The notes beneath the pieces were generated by a model. The model saw nothing but the letters and a program-made list of their open reading frames with translations, had not been told where the DNA came from and searched no databases. DNA of 7,658 nt from Desulfobacterales bacterium (GTDB taxonomy: Bacteria; Desulfobacterota; Dissulfuribacteria; Dissulfuribacterales; JAMONC01), in assembly GCA_027066725.1 (NCBI GenBank), contig JAMONC010000298.1, forward strand, positions 1 through 7,658. Direction: 5' to 3'. This document shows, one piece after another, positions 1 to 6,461 of the stretch. The stretch's first letter is position 1, and the number at the start of each line of letters is the position of its first letter. A program made the position numbers and the translations under genes.

Positions 1-802
1 CATAAGAACCTGCTTCAGACCTAAAGCATGGGGTATAAGCTACAAATTTTATAGGCAAATCATCTTCTTTTAAGATTTCATCTCTATGGATGTTTGTTAC
101 AGGGACCTCTGCTGTAGGTATTAGGTAGTAGTCCCAACCTTCAAGTTTAAACAGGTCTTCTTTAAACTTAGGAAGTTGTCCAGTTGCAGTCATTGAGGTT
201 TCATTTACTATAAAAGGAGGAAGTACCTCTGTATAGCCATGCTCTTTTATGTGTAGATCAAGCATAAAGTTTATAAGTGCCCTTTCAAGAAGAGCGCCTA
301 AGCCTTTATATATGACAAATCTTGATCCTGTAATCTTAGCAGCCCTGTCAAAATCAAGTATCCCAAGCTCTTCTCCTAAATCCCAATGACATTTTGCAGG
401 AAAGTCAAACTCTGTTTGATCTCCCCATCTTTTAACTACTTGATTGTCATTTTCATCTTCACCTACTGGTACAGATTCATGAGGTATATTGGGTATTTCA
501 AGGACAAGGGCATTAAATTTATCTATGGTATCTCTTAGCTCTTGTTCTAAGGATTTAATCTTTTCTCCAACAGCCTTCATCTCAGATATTAGATCAGAGG
601 CATCTTCGCCTTGTTTTTTCCTTTTACCTATCTCTTGTGAGACTGTATTTCTTTTGTTTCTTAATTCTTCAACCTCTTGAAGTATCTTTCTCCTTTTTTC
701 ATCAATAGAAAGAAGATTATCTAAATCAAAATCCATTCCGCGGTCTTTTAGCGCCTTTTTAACTTTATCAGGATTAGAGCGTATAAATTTTATATCAAGC
801 AT
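1..802 (-). CDS. serS: Seryl-tRNA synthetase, N-terminal 267 residues (runs off left edge)
   Basis: Class II aminoacyl-tRNA synthetase that activates serine with ATP and charges tRNA-Ser (and tRNA-Sec) in the cytoplasm. The start MLDIKFIRSNPDKVKKAL is typical of bacterial SerS. Residues about 28-100 are Lys/Glu-rich and helical, matching the tRNA-binding coiled-coil arm. The catalytic domain follows, with GSRF near 159-162, the motif 1 region GYTEVLPPF at 189-197, the serine-binding TAEVP at 230-234 and the start of motif 2, CFRSEAGSY, at 259-267. The window cuts the gene inside motif 2, so motif 3 and the stop lie outside; the usual length is about 420-430 residues. A strong Shine-Dalgarno AAGGAGG lies about 7 bases before the ATG. 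It begins 17 bp after the stop of the TraB-like gene on the same strand and is probably the fourth gene of the comM operon. No T-box-like leader fits in the short gap. Identity is secure. Confidence 0.97.
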   Translation of the reverse strand, partial: MLDIKFIRSNPDKVKKALKDRGMDFDLDNLLSIDEKRRKILQEVEELRNKRNTVSQEIGKRKKQGEDASDLISEMKAVGEKIKSLEQELRDTIDKFNALVLEIPNIPHESVPVGEDENDNQVVKRWGDQTEFDFPAKCHWDLGEELGILDFDRAAKITGSRFVIYKGLGALLERALINFMLDLHIKEHGYTEVLPPFIVNETSMTATGQLPKFKEDLFKLEGWDYYLIPTAEVPVTNIHRDEILKEDDLPIKFVAYTPCFRSEAGSY

Positions 803-819
803 TATTTCCTCCTTGAAAT

Positions 820-1518
820 CTATCTTAAAAGTATCCTCTTTAGTACAATATCATTTTCTTTAGAGTCTTTTTCTAAAAGAGAAACTAGAGAGTATTTATT
901 GGTAATTATTAGGTGTTGCCAGCCACCTACATGGACTAATTTATCCTTATATTTTATAAATCGTAAGAGCTTTTTGGCCATTACCTTATCTCTTTTTTTA
1001 AACTCCTTTGAATTAAGGGCTAAATTAAAAACAAAATCGTTTCCTTTTTCAAATAAAATCTTTCTAGCAGTCTTATATTTTGAATCGAAAAATTCAACTA
1101 TATCCTTATCTGTTTGTTGAACTAAAAGTTTTAAGTTAAAGGAAGAGATCAACTCTTTACTCCATTTAGGAAGCTCTTTTTTTGATATTTTTCCTATGTC
1201 TATAGGGATACAAGGTATAGAAACATTTTTTGCATAAGCCCTTGAGACTACCCATTCAAATGGTATTAGCAATGATCTATATAATATTTGTATTTGAAAA
1301 TGATCCCTTTCTTTTGGACGTAAAGAGCCTTTAGCCTCATTTAGTTTTTTTAGCCAATAAAAAAGCATCTTTTTTCTATAAGAGATTGAAAACGGACTGA
1401 TTTCTACTGTGATAATGTTTGGTTTTAATCTTAAAAGCCATTTATAAAGACTTCCTGCTCCAAGAGGGTCTGTATGTACAGTACCTATTAGTATTATTTC
1501 TTTTTTATCACATTCCAT
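820..1518 (-). CDS. Small TraB/TIKI (GumN/PrgY)-superfamily protein, putative metal-dependent hydrolase
   Basis: A 232-residue protein with no signal peptide or obvious membrane segment, so probably cytoplasmic. Seen motifs match the TraB/TIKI/ChaN-like layout in order: a strand then GTVH at 12-15, TVEI with E39, PIDI with D107, RDKVMAKKL with R176, D177, M180 and A181, and VHVGGWQHL with H202. In this superfamily the GxxH, E, R(D/N)xxMA and GxxH elements form the putative metal-binding active site, and TIKI members are Mn/Co-dependent proteases. The membrane-anchored C-terminal half found in PrgY/TraB proteins is absent. The usual Arg after the Asp in the IDR-like motif is replaced (IDI). 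It starts 12 bp after the stop of the synthetase-GNAT gene with no good Shine-Dalgarno, so it may depend on translational coupling. Substrate is unknown. Superfamily placement is from motif recognition, not a search; a plain 'hypothetical' label would be the fallback. Confidence 0.75.
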   Translation of the reverse strand: MECDKKEIILIGTVHTDPLGAGSLYKWLLRLKPNIITVEISPFSISYRKKMLFYWLKKLNEAKGSLRPKERDHFQIQILYRSLLIPFEWVVSRAYAKNVSIPCIPIDIGKISKKELPKWSKELISSFNLKLLVQQTDKDIVEFFDSKYKTARKILFEKGNDFVFNLALNSKEFKKRDKVMAKKLLRFIKYKDKLVHVGGWQHLIITNKYSLVSLLEKDSKENDIVLKRILLR

Positions 1519-1530
1519 TAAACTTAAAGT

Positions 1531-4224
1531 CTATTTTAGCCAAAGTTCTACCTTAACTAAATCTGGATCATCTGAAGGAATCCTCTTAAAACCTAAAGAT
1601 TCAGCTAAACCAATCATAGGCTTATTTTCTCTAAGTATTGTCATTTCAATACGTTTTAGATTCTTTTCTTTTGCAACAATAAGACAGTATTTAGCAAGTG
1701 TTTTTCCTACTCCTTGCCCTTGCCATTTATCTGCCACTACAAACGCCATTTCTGCAGATTCACCATCTATAAATTGGGTGATCCTTCCTACTCCAATGAT
1801 CTTTTTTTGTCCATCTTCTTCTATCTCTGCAACAAGAGCTATTTCTCTATCATAGTCTACATGACAATATCTAACCATTTCCTCATGAGGAATTTCCTTA
1901 ATAGGACTAAAGAATCTCATCCTGATGGAATATTCTGATAATTCTGAAAACAATTGGTATAAAAGGGGCTCATCTTCTGGTCTTATTGGCCTTACTGTAT
2001 AAGGCTTACCATTTTTCATATATTCAGTGCCTATATAATGACAAGGATAAGGACATATTGCTAAGTGATCAGGACAACAATTTCCTCTAGGCACACAGCC
2101 CCTAGTTAAGACATCATCTTCTAATATGATTAATGCATCAAGACAAACTCCGTCTTTTGTGCCTAGATAAAATGGATTTATGTCTATCTCTCTAATCTGA
2201 GGGAAGTCAATTACAAGCTGAGAAAATCTTATTAAAACCTCTTCCATAAACTCTAAATTCAAAGGTCTTCTAGTAGTATCCTTAAAGAGTTTATAGACCT
2301 TTGTCTCTTCAATTAGCCTTTTTGCAAGGGTTTCATTAAGAGGAGGAAGTCCAACAGCATAGTCTCTTACTATCTCTATCATACGCCCACCCATACCAAA
2401 TAGAATAACAGAGCCAAAGGTCGGGTCTTTTTTTGCTCCTAAGGCAAGCTCTGCACCTTGCCATTTAATCATTGGATGTACTGTAACACCATTAAACCTG
2501 GCTTTTGGCATATATTTTTTGAGATTTTCTTTTATCTTGTTAAAGGCAGGAATAATAGCATCTTCATAAAGGTGTAGATACACCCCACCAACATCACCTC
2601 TATGCATAACATCTGGGGATTCAACCTTAAGGGCAACAGGGAATCCTAGCTCTTTAGCTGCTTCTAAGGCCTCTTTTTCATCTCTTGCAAGTTTTACAGG
2701 TGGAGACTTTATGTCGTATGCCTGAAGAACCTGTTTAGCTTCTACCTCTCCTAATACTAAAGAGCGTCTTTTTGCTGCCTCGTTAATTATATCTTCTACA
2801 CGTTTAATATCTGGCTGAAAGTCCTCAATAATACCAGCAGGGGTTTCATATAAGAGCTTTAAGTTTCTGTTATAGTTATACATGTATATAAAACTTTTTA
2901 TGCCCTGTTCAGGTGCAACAAATGCAGGGATACCATTTTCACTTAATATGTTTCTGCCTTTGCTTACTTCATCTGTTCCCATCCATGTTGCTAATATTGG
3001 TTTTTTAGGTGCCCTTTTTATGGATTTTGTAATTGCATGAGCAGTTGCTATTGGGTCTGTATTCATCTGCGAGGTTAGTATTACAAGTATGCCTTCTACT
3101 TTTTTATCTTTTAAAAGCACCTCAATTGTTTTGGCAAATCTTTCAGGGTCTGCATCAGAAAGTAGGTCTACTGGGTTTCCAGGATTCCAATGTTTAGGTA
3201 AAAATTCGTTTAATTTCTCAATAGTATCTGATGAAAGAGGAGCTAGTTTTCCTCCTAGTCTAAAAAGGGTATCTGTTGCAAGAAGTGCAGGACCACCTGC
3301 ATTTGTGATAATTGCAAGATGATTTCCTGAGGGAGTGGGTTGTTTGGCAAGTGCCTCTGAAAGATGGAAAAGATCAAGAACTTCTTCAACTCTTACCATT
3401 CCAGCTCGTTTAAATACTGCATCATAGACCCTGTCTTCTCCTGCTAGATTTCCTGTATGAGTAAAGCAGGCATGGGCTGATTCTGCAAAGCGTCCACCTT
3501 TTACAACGATTATTGGTTTTGCCCTAGAAAATGCCCTTGCTGCACTTATAAATTTTCTACCATTTGTTACAGAATCTATATAAAGGACAATTCCCCTTGT
3601 TTCAGGATCAACTCCAAGAAAGTCTATAAGATCAGCAAAATCTATATCTATTTGGCTTCCTAGTGCTATAAAGGTTGAAAAACCAACATGTTTTTTAGAA
3701 GACCAATCAAGTATTGCAGATGCTAATGTTGAACTTTGAGATATAAATGCAAGTCTTCCAGAAGAAAGCCTATTTCTGCTAGTACTTAAGTTTAATTTTA
3801 GCCTTGGCCTAATAAAACCTAGACTATTTGGACCAAGGCATCTTATTCCATATTTTTGACATGTAGTTTTTATCTCTTTTAGTATCTTGTCTGGAAACTT
3901 AACACGATGTCTAAAATCTGGGGCAGGGATCAGAATTGCCTTTACACCTTTTTGTCCACATGCCTCTATTTGATATATAAGTTGGTCTATAGGAGTTGCA
4001 ATAACTGCTAAATCAATGTCTTTTTCAATATCACGGACATCTTTATGGGTCTCTATCCCCATTATGGATTCACGAGTTGGGTGTACAGGATAGACTGTGC
4101 CTGTATAGCCCTCACTAACAACATTTCTTAAGATTACTCCACCTACAGTATCTATACGATCACTTGCTCCAATTATTGCAATACGTTTTGGTTTTAAAAG
4201 ATTATTAAGACAGTGTGTACCCAT
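1531..4224 (-). CDS. Acyl-CoA synthetase (ADP-forming), fused alpha-beta, with C-terminal GNAT acetyltransferase (Pat/PatZ-like architecture)
   Basis: An 897-residue cytoplasmic fusion. The order is a Rossmann CoA-binding domain at about 8-105 (IAIIGASDR at 15-23), succinyl-CoA-synthetase-like domains at about 150-460, an ATP-grasp domain at about 480-705, a linker at about 706-740 and a GNAT domain at about 741-897. The alpha-type phospho-histidine motif THTGNLAG is intact (H256). The ATP-grasp part has SPDVMHRGDVGG with H541, the position of the second phosphoryl-carrying His in archaeal ADP-forming synthetases. The GNAT acetyl-CoA loop is QGQGVG at 835-840, and the end NKPMIGLAESLGF is typical of GNATs. 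ADP-forming enzymes convert acetyl-CoA, ADP and Pi to acetate, CoA and ATP; Pat/PatZ relatives acetylate lysines such as that of acetyl-CoA synthetase. The linker is unusually Cys-rich (C710, C716, C717, C724, C728). The gene starts 32 bp after the comM stop, with AGGAG about a dozen bases before the ATG. Whether it makes ATP, acetylates proteins or both is not settled by sequence. Confidence 0.93.
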   Translation of the reverse strand: MGTHCLNNLLKPKRIAIIGASDRIDTVGGVILRNVVSEGYTGTVYPVHPTRESIMGIETHKDVRDIEKDIDLAVIATPIDQLIYQIEACGQKGVKAILIPAPDFRHRVKFPDKILKEIKTTCQKYGIRCLGPNSLGFIRPRLKLNLSTSRNRLSSGRLAFISQSSTLASAILDWSSKKHVGFSTFIALGSQIDIDFADLIDFLGVDPETRGIVLYIDSVTNGRKFISAARAFSRAKPIIVVKGGRFAESAHACFTHTGNLAGEDRVYDAVFKRAGMVRVEEVLDLFHLSEALAKQPTPSGNHLAIITNAGGPALLATDTLFRLGGKLAPLSSDTIEKLNEFLPKHWNPGNPVDLLSDADPERFAKTIEVLLKDKKVEGILVILTSQMNTDPIATAHAITKSIKRAPKKPILATWMGTDEVSKGRNILSENGIPAFVAPEQGIKSFIYMYNYNRNLKLLYETPAGIIEDFQPDIKRVEDIINEAAKRRSLVLGEVEAKQVLQAYDIKSPPVKLARDEKEALEAAKELGFPVALKVESPDVMHRGDVGGVYLHLYEDAIIPAFNKIKENLKKYMPKARFNGVTVHPMIKWQGAELALGAKKDPTFGSVILFGMGGRMIEIVRDYAVGLPPLNETLAKRLIEETKVYKLFKDTTRRPLNLEFMEEVLIRFSQLVIDFPQIREIDINPFYLGTKDGVCLDALIILEDDVLTRGCVPRGNCCPDHLAICPYPCHYIGTEYMKNGKPYTVRPIRPEDEPLLYQLFSELSEYSIRMRFFSPIKEIPHEEMVRYCHVDYDREIALVAEIEEDGQKKIIGVGRITQFIDGESAEMAFVVADKWQGQGVGKTLAKYCLIVAKEKNLKRIEMTILRENKPMIGLAESLGFKRIPSDDPDLVKVELWLK

Positions 4225-4256
4225 AAGGTCTTTTTCTCCTCTCTCCCACCTACCAC

Positions 4257-5789
4257 CTAAGCGGCTTTTTTATCAAGTCCTCTATATTGTAGCGCCTCTG
4301 CAAGGTGTTCAATCTCAATATCCTTTGAGCCAGAAAGATCTGCTATAGTTCTAGCAATCTTTAATATCCTATGATAAGCCCTAGCACTTAATGCAAGCTT
4401 TTGGGCGGCAATGCCTAAAAATCTAGATGTATCTTCACTAAGTTTACAATATTTTCTTATCTCTTCTGGTCCCATCTGGGCATTACAATATATCTTTGTG
4501 CCTTTAAATCGATTTATCTGTATTTCTCTACATCTTTTCACACGTTTTCTTATTGTGTTAGAGTCTTCTCCTCGTCTTTGAGTTGTTAGGTCTTTATATT
4601 CTACAGCAGGGACCTCTATATGTATATCTATTCTGTCTAAAAGTGGACCAGAAATCTTATCTCTATATCTTTGTATTTGAATGGGATGACATGTGCAGGG
4701 ATGTCTAGGGTCTCCTAGGTGTCCACAAGGACAAGGATTTTGTGAACAAATAAGCGTCATACGAGCAGGAAACGTAAGGGTTAAACTTACTCTTGAGATA
4801 GTCACAACTCCGTCTTCTAATGGTTGTCTTAAACACTCTAGTACATTCTTTCTGAACTCAGGCAATTCGTCAAGGAATAAAACACCATTGTGGGCAAGGC
4901 TTACTTCCCCGGGTTTAGGTACTGTGCCTCCACCAATAAGTCCTGCATCAGATATAGAGTGATGCGGTGATCTAAAGGGGCGCTTTGTTATAAGGGCTTT
5001 ATTATTATCTAGTAGCCCTGCTACAGAATAGACTGTGGTGGTTTCTATTGCCTCTTCATAGGTTAGAGGGGGAAGTATTGTTGGAAGCCTTCTTGCAAGC
5101 ATGGTCTTTCCAGAGCCAGGAGGCCCTGTCATTAAGACATTGTGCCCTCCTGATGCAGCTACCTCAAGAGCCCTTTTAGCTTGCTCTTGTCCTATTACGT
5201 CATAAAAATCGAGTTGATTGTCTCCTTCTTCTTCAAAAAGAGAGTCAATGTTTATATTGATGGGAGAGATTTTCTTTTCTGCCCTTAAGAAAGCCACCAT
5301 TTCTGAAAGGCTTGATACAGGAAATACATCAATACCTTGTACAACTGCTGCTTCTTTTGCATTTTCCTTTGGAACAATTATCCCTTTAAACCTTTTTGCC
5401 TTTGAAACACCAATAGTAAGAGGTAAAATACCTCTTGTAGGGCGAAGCCTACCATCAAGAGATAGTTCTCCTGCCAGTACATAGTCTTTAAGAATTTCTT
5501 GTTTTATAACTCCAGATATACAAAGAAGTGCTGCTGCTATAGGAAGGTCTAAACTTGTACCTTCTTTTTTCATATCTGCAGGAGCTAAATTTAAGATTAT
5601 TTTTTGAGTAGGAAATGGATATCCAGAATTTTTAATAGCTGCCTTAACACGTTCTCTGCTTTCTTTTACAGCACTTTCAGCAAGTCCTACGATTGTAAAT
5701 CCAGGAAGGCCTGCAGATACATCTGCTTCTACTAATACAAAAAATGCATTTATCCCAAGGGTTACCCCACCAGTTGAAATTGCAAGCAT
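4257..5789 (-). CDS. comM: YifB/ComM family Mg-chelatase-like AAA+ ATPase
   Basis: A 510-residue ATPase, the normal family length. In Vibrio and related transformable bacteria ComM is a hexameric branch-migration helicase that helps integrate incoming DNA during natural transformation; the family is far more widespread than known competence. Seen here: an N-terminal ChlI/Lon-like domain (about 1-165) with GLPGFTIVGL and KESRERVKAAIKNSG, then a Mg-chelatase AAA+ domain (about 193-395) with Walker A GPPGSGKT at 222-229, FRSPHHSISDAGLIGG at 272-287 and Walker B VLFLDELPEF at 303-312. The family Cys signature NPCPCG...CTC follows at 351-367 (C353, C355, C365, C367), then GPLLDRIDIH with the arginine-finger region near 381-390. 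The C-terminal helical domain LSARAYHRILKIARTIADL is at 467-485. The start matches family N-termini; the Shine-Dalgarno is weak (AGGGGG). It is first in the leftward operon, divergent from perR. No other competence gene is in view, so a role in transformation here is only inferred. Confidence 0.95.
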   Translation of the reverse strand: MLAISTGGVTLGINAFFVLVEADVSAGLPGFTIVGLAESAVKESRERVKAAIKNSGYPFPTQKIILNLAPADMKKEGTSLDLPIAAALLCISGVIKQEILKDYVLAGELSLDGRLRPTRGILPLTIGVSKAKRFKGIIVPKENAKEAAVVQGIDVFPVSSLSEMVAFLRAEKKISPININIDSLFEEEGDNQLDFYDVIGQEQAKRALEVAASGGHNVLMTGPPGSGKTMLARRLPTILPPLTYEEAIETTTVYSVAGLLDNNKALITKRPFRSPHHSISDAGLIGGGTVPKPGEVSLAHNGVLFLDELPEFRKNVLECLRQPLEDGVVTISRVSLTLTFPARMTLICSQNPCPCGHLGDPRHPCTCHPIQIQRYRDKISGPLLDRIDIHIEVPAVEYKDLTTQRRGEDSNTIRKRVKRCREIQINRFKGTKIYCNAQMGPEEIRKYCKLSEDTSRFLGIAAQKLALSARAYHRILKIARTIADLSGSKDIEIEHLAEALQYRGLDKKAA

Positions 5790-5827
5790 AATTCCCCCTA
5801 TAATTTAATGAGATATTCTTTAGATCG

Positions 5828-5856
5828 GCTATAAAGATTTACGCATTCAATTCCAA
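5828..5856 (-). promoter_or_regulatory. Weak candidate promoter for the comM operon
   Basis: On the minus strand TTGGAA (5856-5851) is followed after 17 bases by TATAGC (5833-5828), about 40 bases before the comM ATG. The hexamers match the sigma-70 consensus only partly, and AT-rich sequence yields such matches by chance. It is the best pair seen by eye on this side. Confidence 0.28.
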
Positions 5857-5943
5857 AAGGTGGATAAGTTCCTGTTGTTATTTTAAATTTTAAAATTTTT
5901 AACTTCCTTCCGATAATAACTTAAATTTGGTTTTATTTTTTTG

Positions 5944-5973
5944 TTGACAAAACTTTAAAAATTGTTCTATATT
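5944..5973 (+). promoter_or_regulatory. Sigma-70-like promoter of perR-rbr
   Basis: A perfect -35 TTGACA (5944-5949), an 18-base spacer and a -10 TATATT (5968-5973) point to transcription starting near 5980. That would leave a 5' leader of roughly 57 bases before the perR ATG. An AT-rich tract lies upstream and could act as an UP element. The -35 lies inside an imperfect inverted repeat and the presumed start lies at the edge of a palindrome, which suits a repressible promoter. Confidence 0.72.
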
Positions 5974-5978
5974 AAAAA

Positions 5979-5996
5979 TAATAATAATTATTAATA
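5979..5996. promoter_or_regulatory. Candidate PerR/Fur-type operator overlapping the perR transcription start
   Basis: TAATAATAATTATTAATA has a perfect 12-bp palindromic core, TAATAATTATTA (5982-5993), and matches in 16 of 18 positions over the full stretch. It resembles the AT-rich dyads (ATAAT-n-ATTAT type) recognised by PerR/Fur proteins and lies just downstream of the -10, where a bound repressor would block initiation. Negative autoregulation is common for PerR. The AT background lowers its specificity. Confidence 0.5.
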
Positions 5997-6036
5997 ACAA
6001 ATAATAATTAATTTTAAATAAATTTAGGTTGCTATT

Positions 6037-6444
6037 ATGAGAATGACAAATCAACGAGAGATCATATTAGAAGAGCTTAGAAACACTACATCTCATCCTA
6101 CAGCAGATGAGCTCTATTTAAGAGTAAAGGAGAGGCTTCCTAGGATAAGTCTTGCTACTGTGTATAGAAATTTAGAAAAAATGGCTGAGTTAGGGCTTAT
6201 TCAAAAGATTAAGACATCTGGTTATCAGACACGTTTTGATGGAAATCCTAATTTTCACTACCATATTCGCTGTATTTACTGTGGGAAAATTGATGATCTT
6301 CCGATAAGACCTATCAAAGCTTTAGAAGACCCTGAACACATTGAATTGGATGGAGATTTGGGGGGATATAAGGTCGTTGGTTTCAATTTGGAATTCTTGG
6401 GAATCTGTCCTGAGTGTATGAAGACATTAAACAATAAAAAATAA
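6037..6444 (+). CDS. perR: PerR-type Fur-family transcriptional regulator (peroxide sensor)
   Basis: A 135-residue winged-helix repressor. In PerR proteins Fe-dependent oxidation of ligand histidines by H2O2 releases DNA and derepresses peroxide defence genes. Seen: the DNA-binding domain HPTADELYLRV...ISLATVYRNLEKMAELGLI (about 20-55), then the dimerisation domain. All five residues equivalent to the Bacillus subtilis PerR regulatory site are present by motif alignment: H20 (HPTAD), D68 (RFDG), H74 and H76 (HYH) and D87 (GKIDDL). The presence of Asp at position 68 favours PerR over Fur. The structural zinc site is C79-x2-C82 and C124-x2-C127. An in-frame TAG at 6025-6027 rules out a longer start; ATG at 6037 has only a weak upstream AGG, and a second ATG two codons on (6043) is the alternative. 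The gene is divergent from comM and 17 bp upstream of rubrerythrin. A perR-rbr arrangement is known in Desulfovibrio. Confidence 0.9.
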   Translation: MRMTNQREIILEELRNTTSHPTADELYLRVKERLPRISLATVYRNLEKMAELGLIQKIKTSGYQTRFDGNPNFHYHIRCIYCGKIDDLPIRPIKALEDPEHIELDGDLGGYKVVGFNLEFLGICPECMKTLNNKK

Positions 6445-6445
6445 A

Positions 6446-6461
6446 AAAGGAGGAAGGTTTT
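6446..6461 (+). promoter_or_regulatory. Strong ribosome binding site of rubrerythrin
   Basis: AAAAGGAGG in the short perR-rbr gap ends 8 bases before the rbr ATG and is close to the perfect anti-16S complement. It contrasts with the weak site of perR, so rubrerythrin should be translated much more strongly than its regulator from a shared message (inference). Confidence 0.75.

Larger units (their letters stand above)
5790..6036. promoter_or_regulatory. AT-rich divergent intergenic region between comM and perR
   Basis: This 247-bp region holds the start signals of both clusters. The perR side carries a good sigma-70-type promoter and several AT-rich symmetric elements. The comM side has only a weak promoter candidate. 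A 14-bp perfect palindrome (AAATTTTAAAATTT, 5885-5898) lies between them and may be an operator, a curved or UP-like element, or simply chance in AT-rich DNA. No coding potential or RNA gene was recognised. Confidence 0.8.

Noticed and set aside
489..680. Open frame on the plus strand opposite serS
   Set aside because: Antisense to the well-conserved SerS coiled-coil region; its residues show no family pattern and no ribosome site was seen.
803..819. T-box leader for serS
   Set aside because: The gap to the upstream gene is only 17 bp and holds just the ribosome binding site.
3089..3322. Open frame on the plus strand opposite the synthetase-GNAT gene
   Set aside because: Lies wholly antisense to a conserved enzyme and has no recognisable domain.
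5971..6024. Repeat array or CRISPR-like element in the AAT-rich stretch
   Set aside because: The AATAAT runs are short low-complexity sequence without regular repeat-spacer units; an operator reading fits better.
5974..6036. Riboswitch or structured leader ahead of perR
   Set aside because: The presumed leader is almost pure A/T and about 57 bases long, with no conserved aptamer pattern or stable stems.
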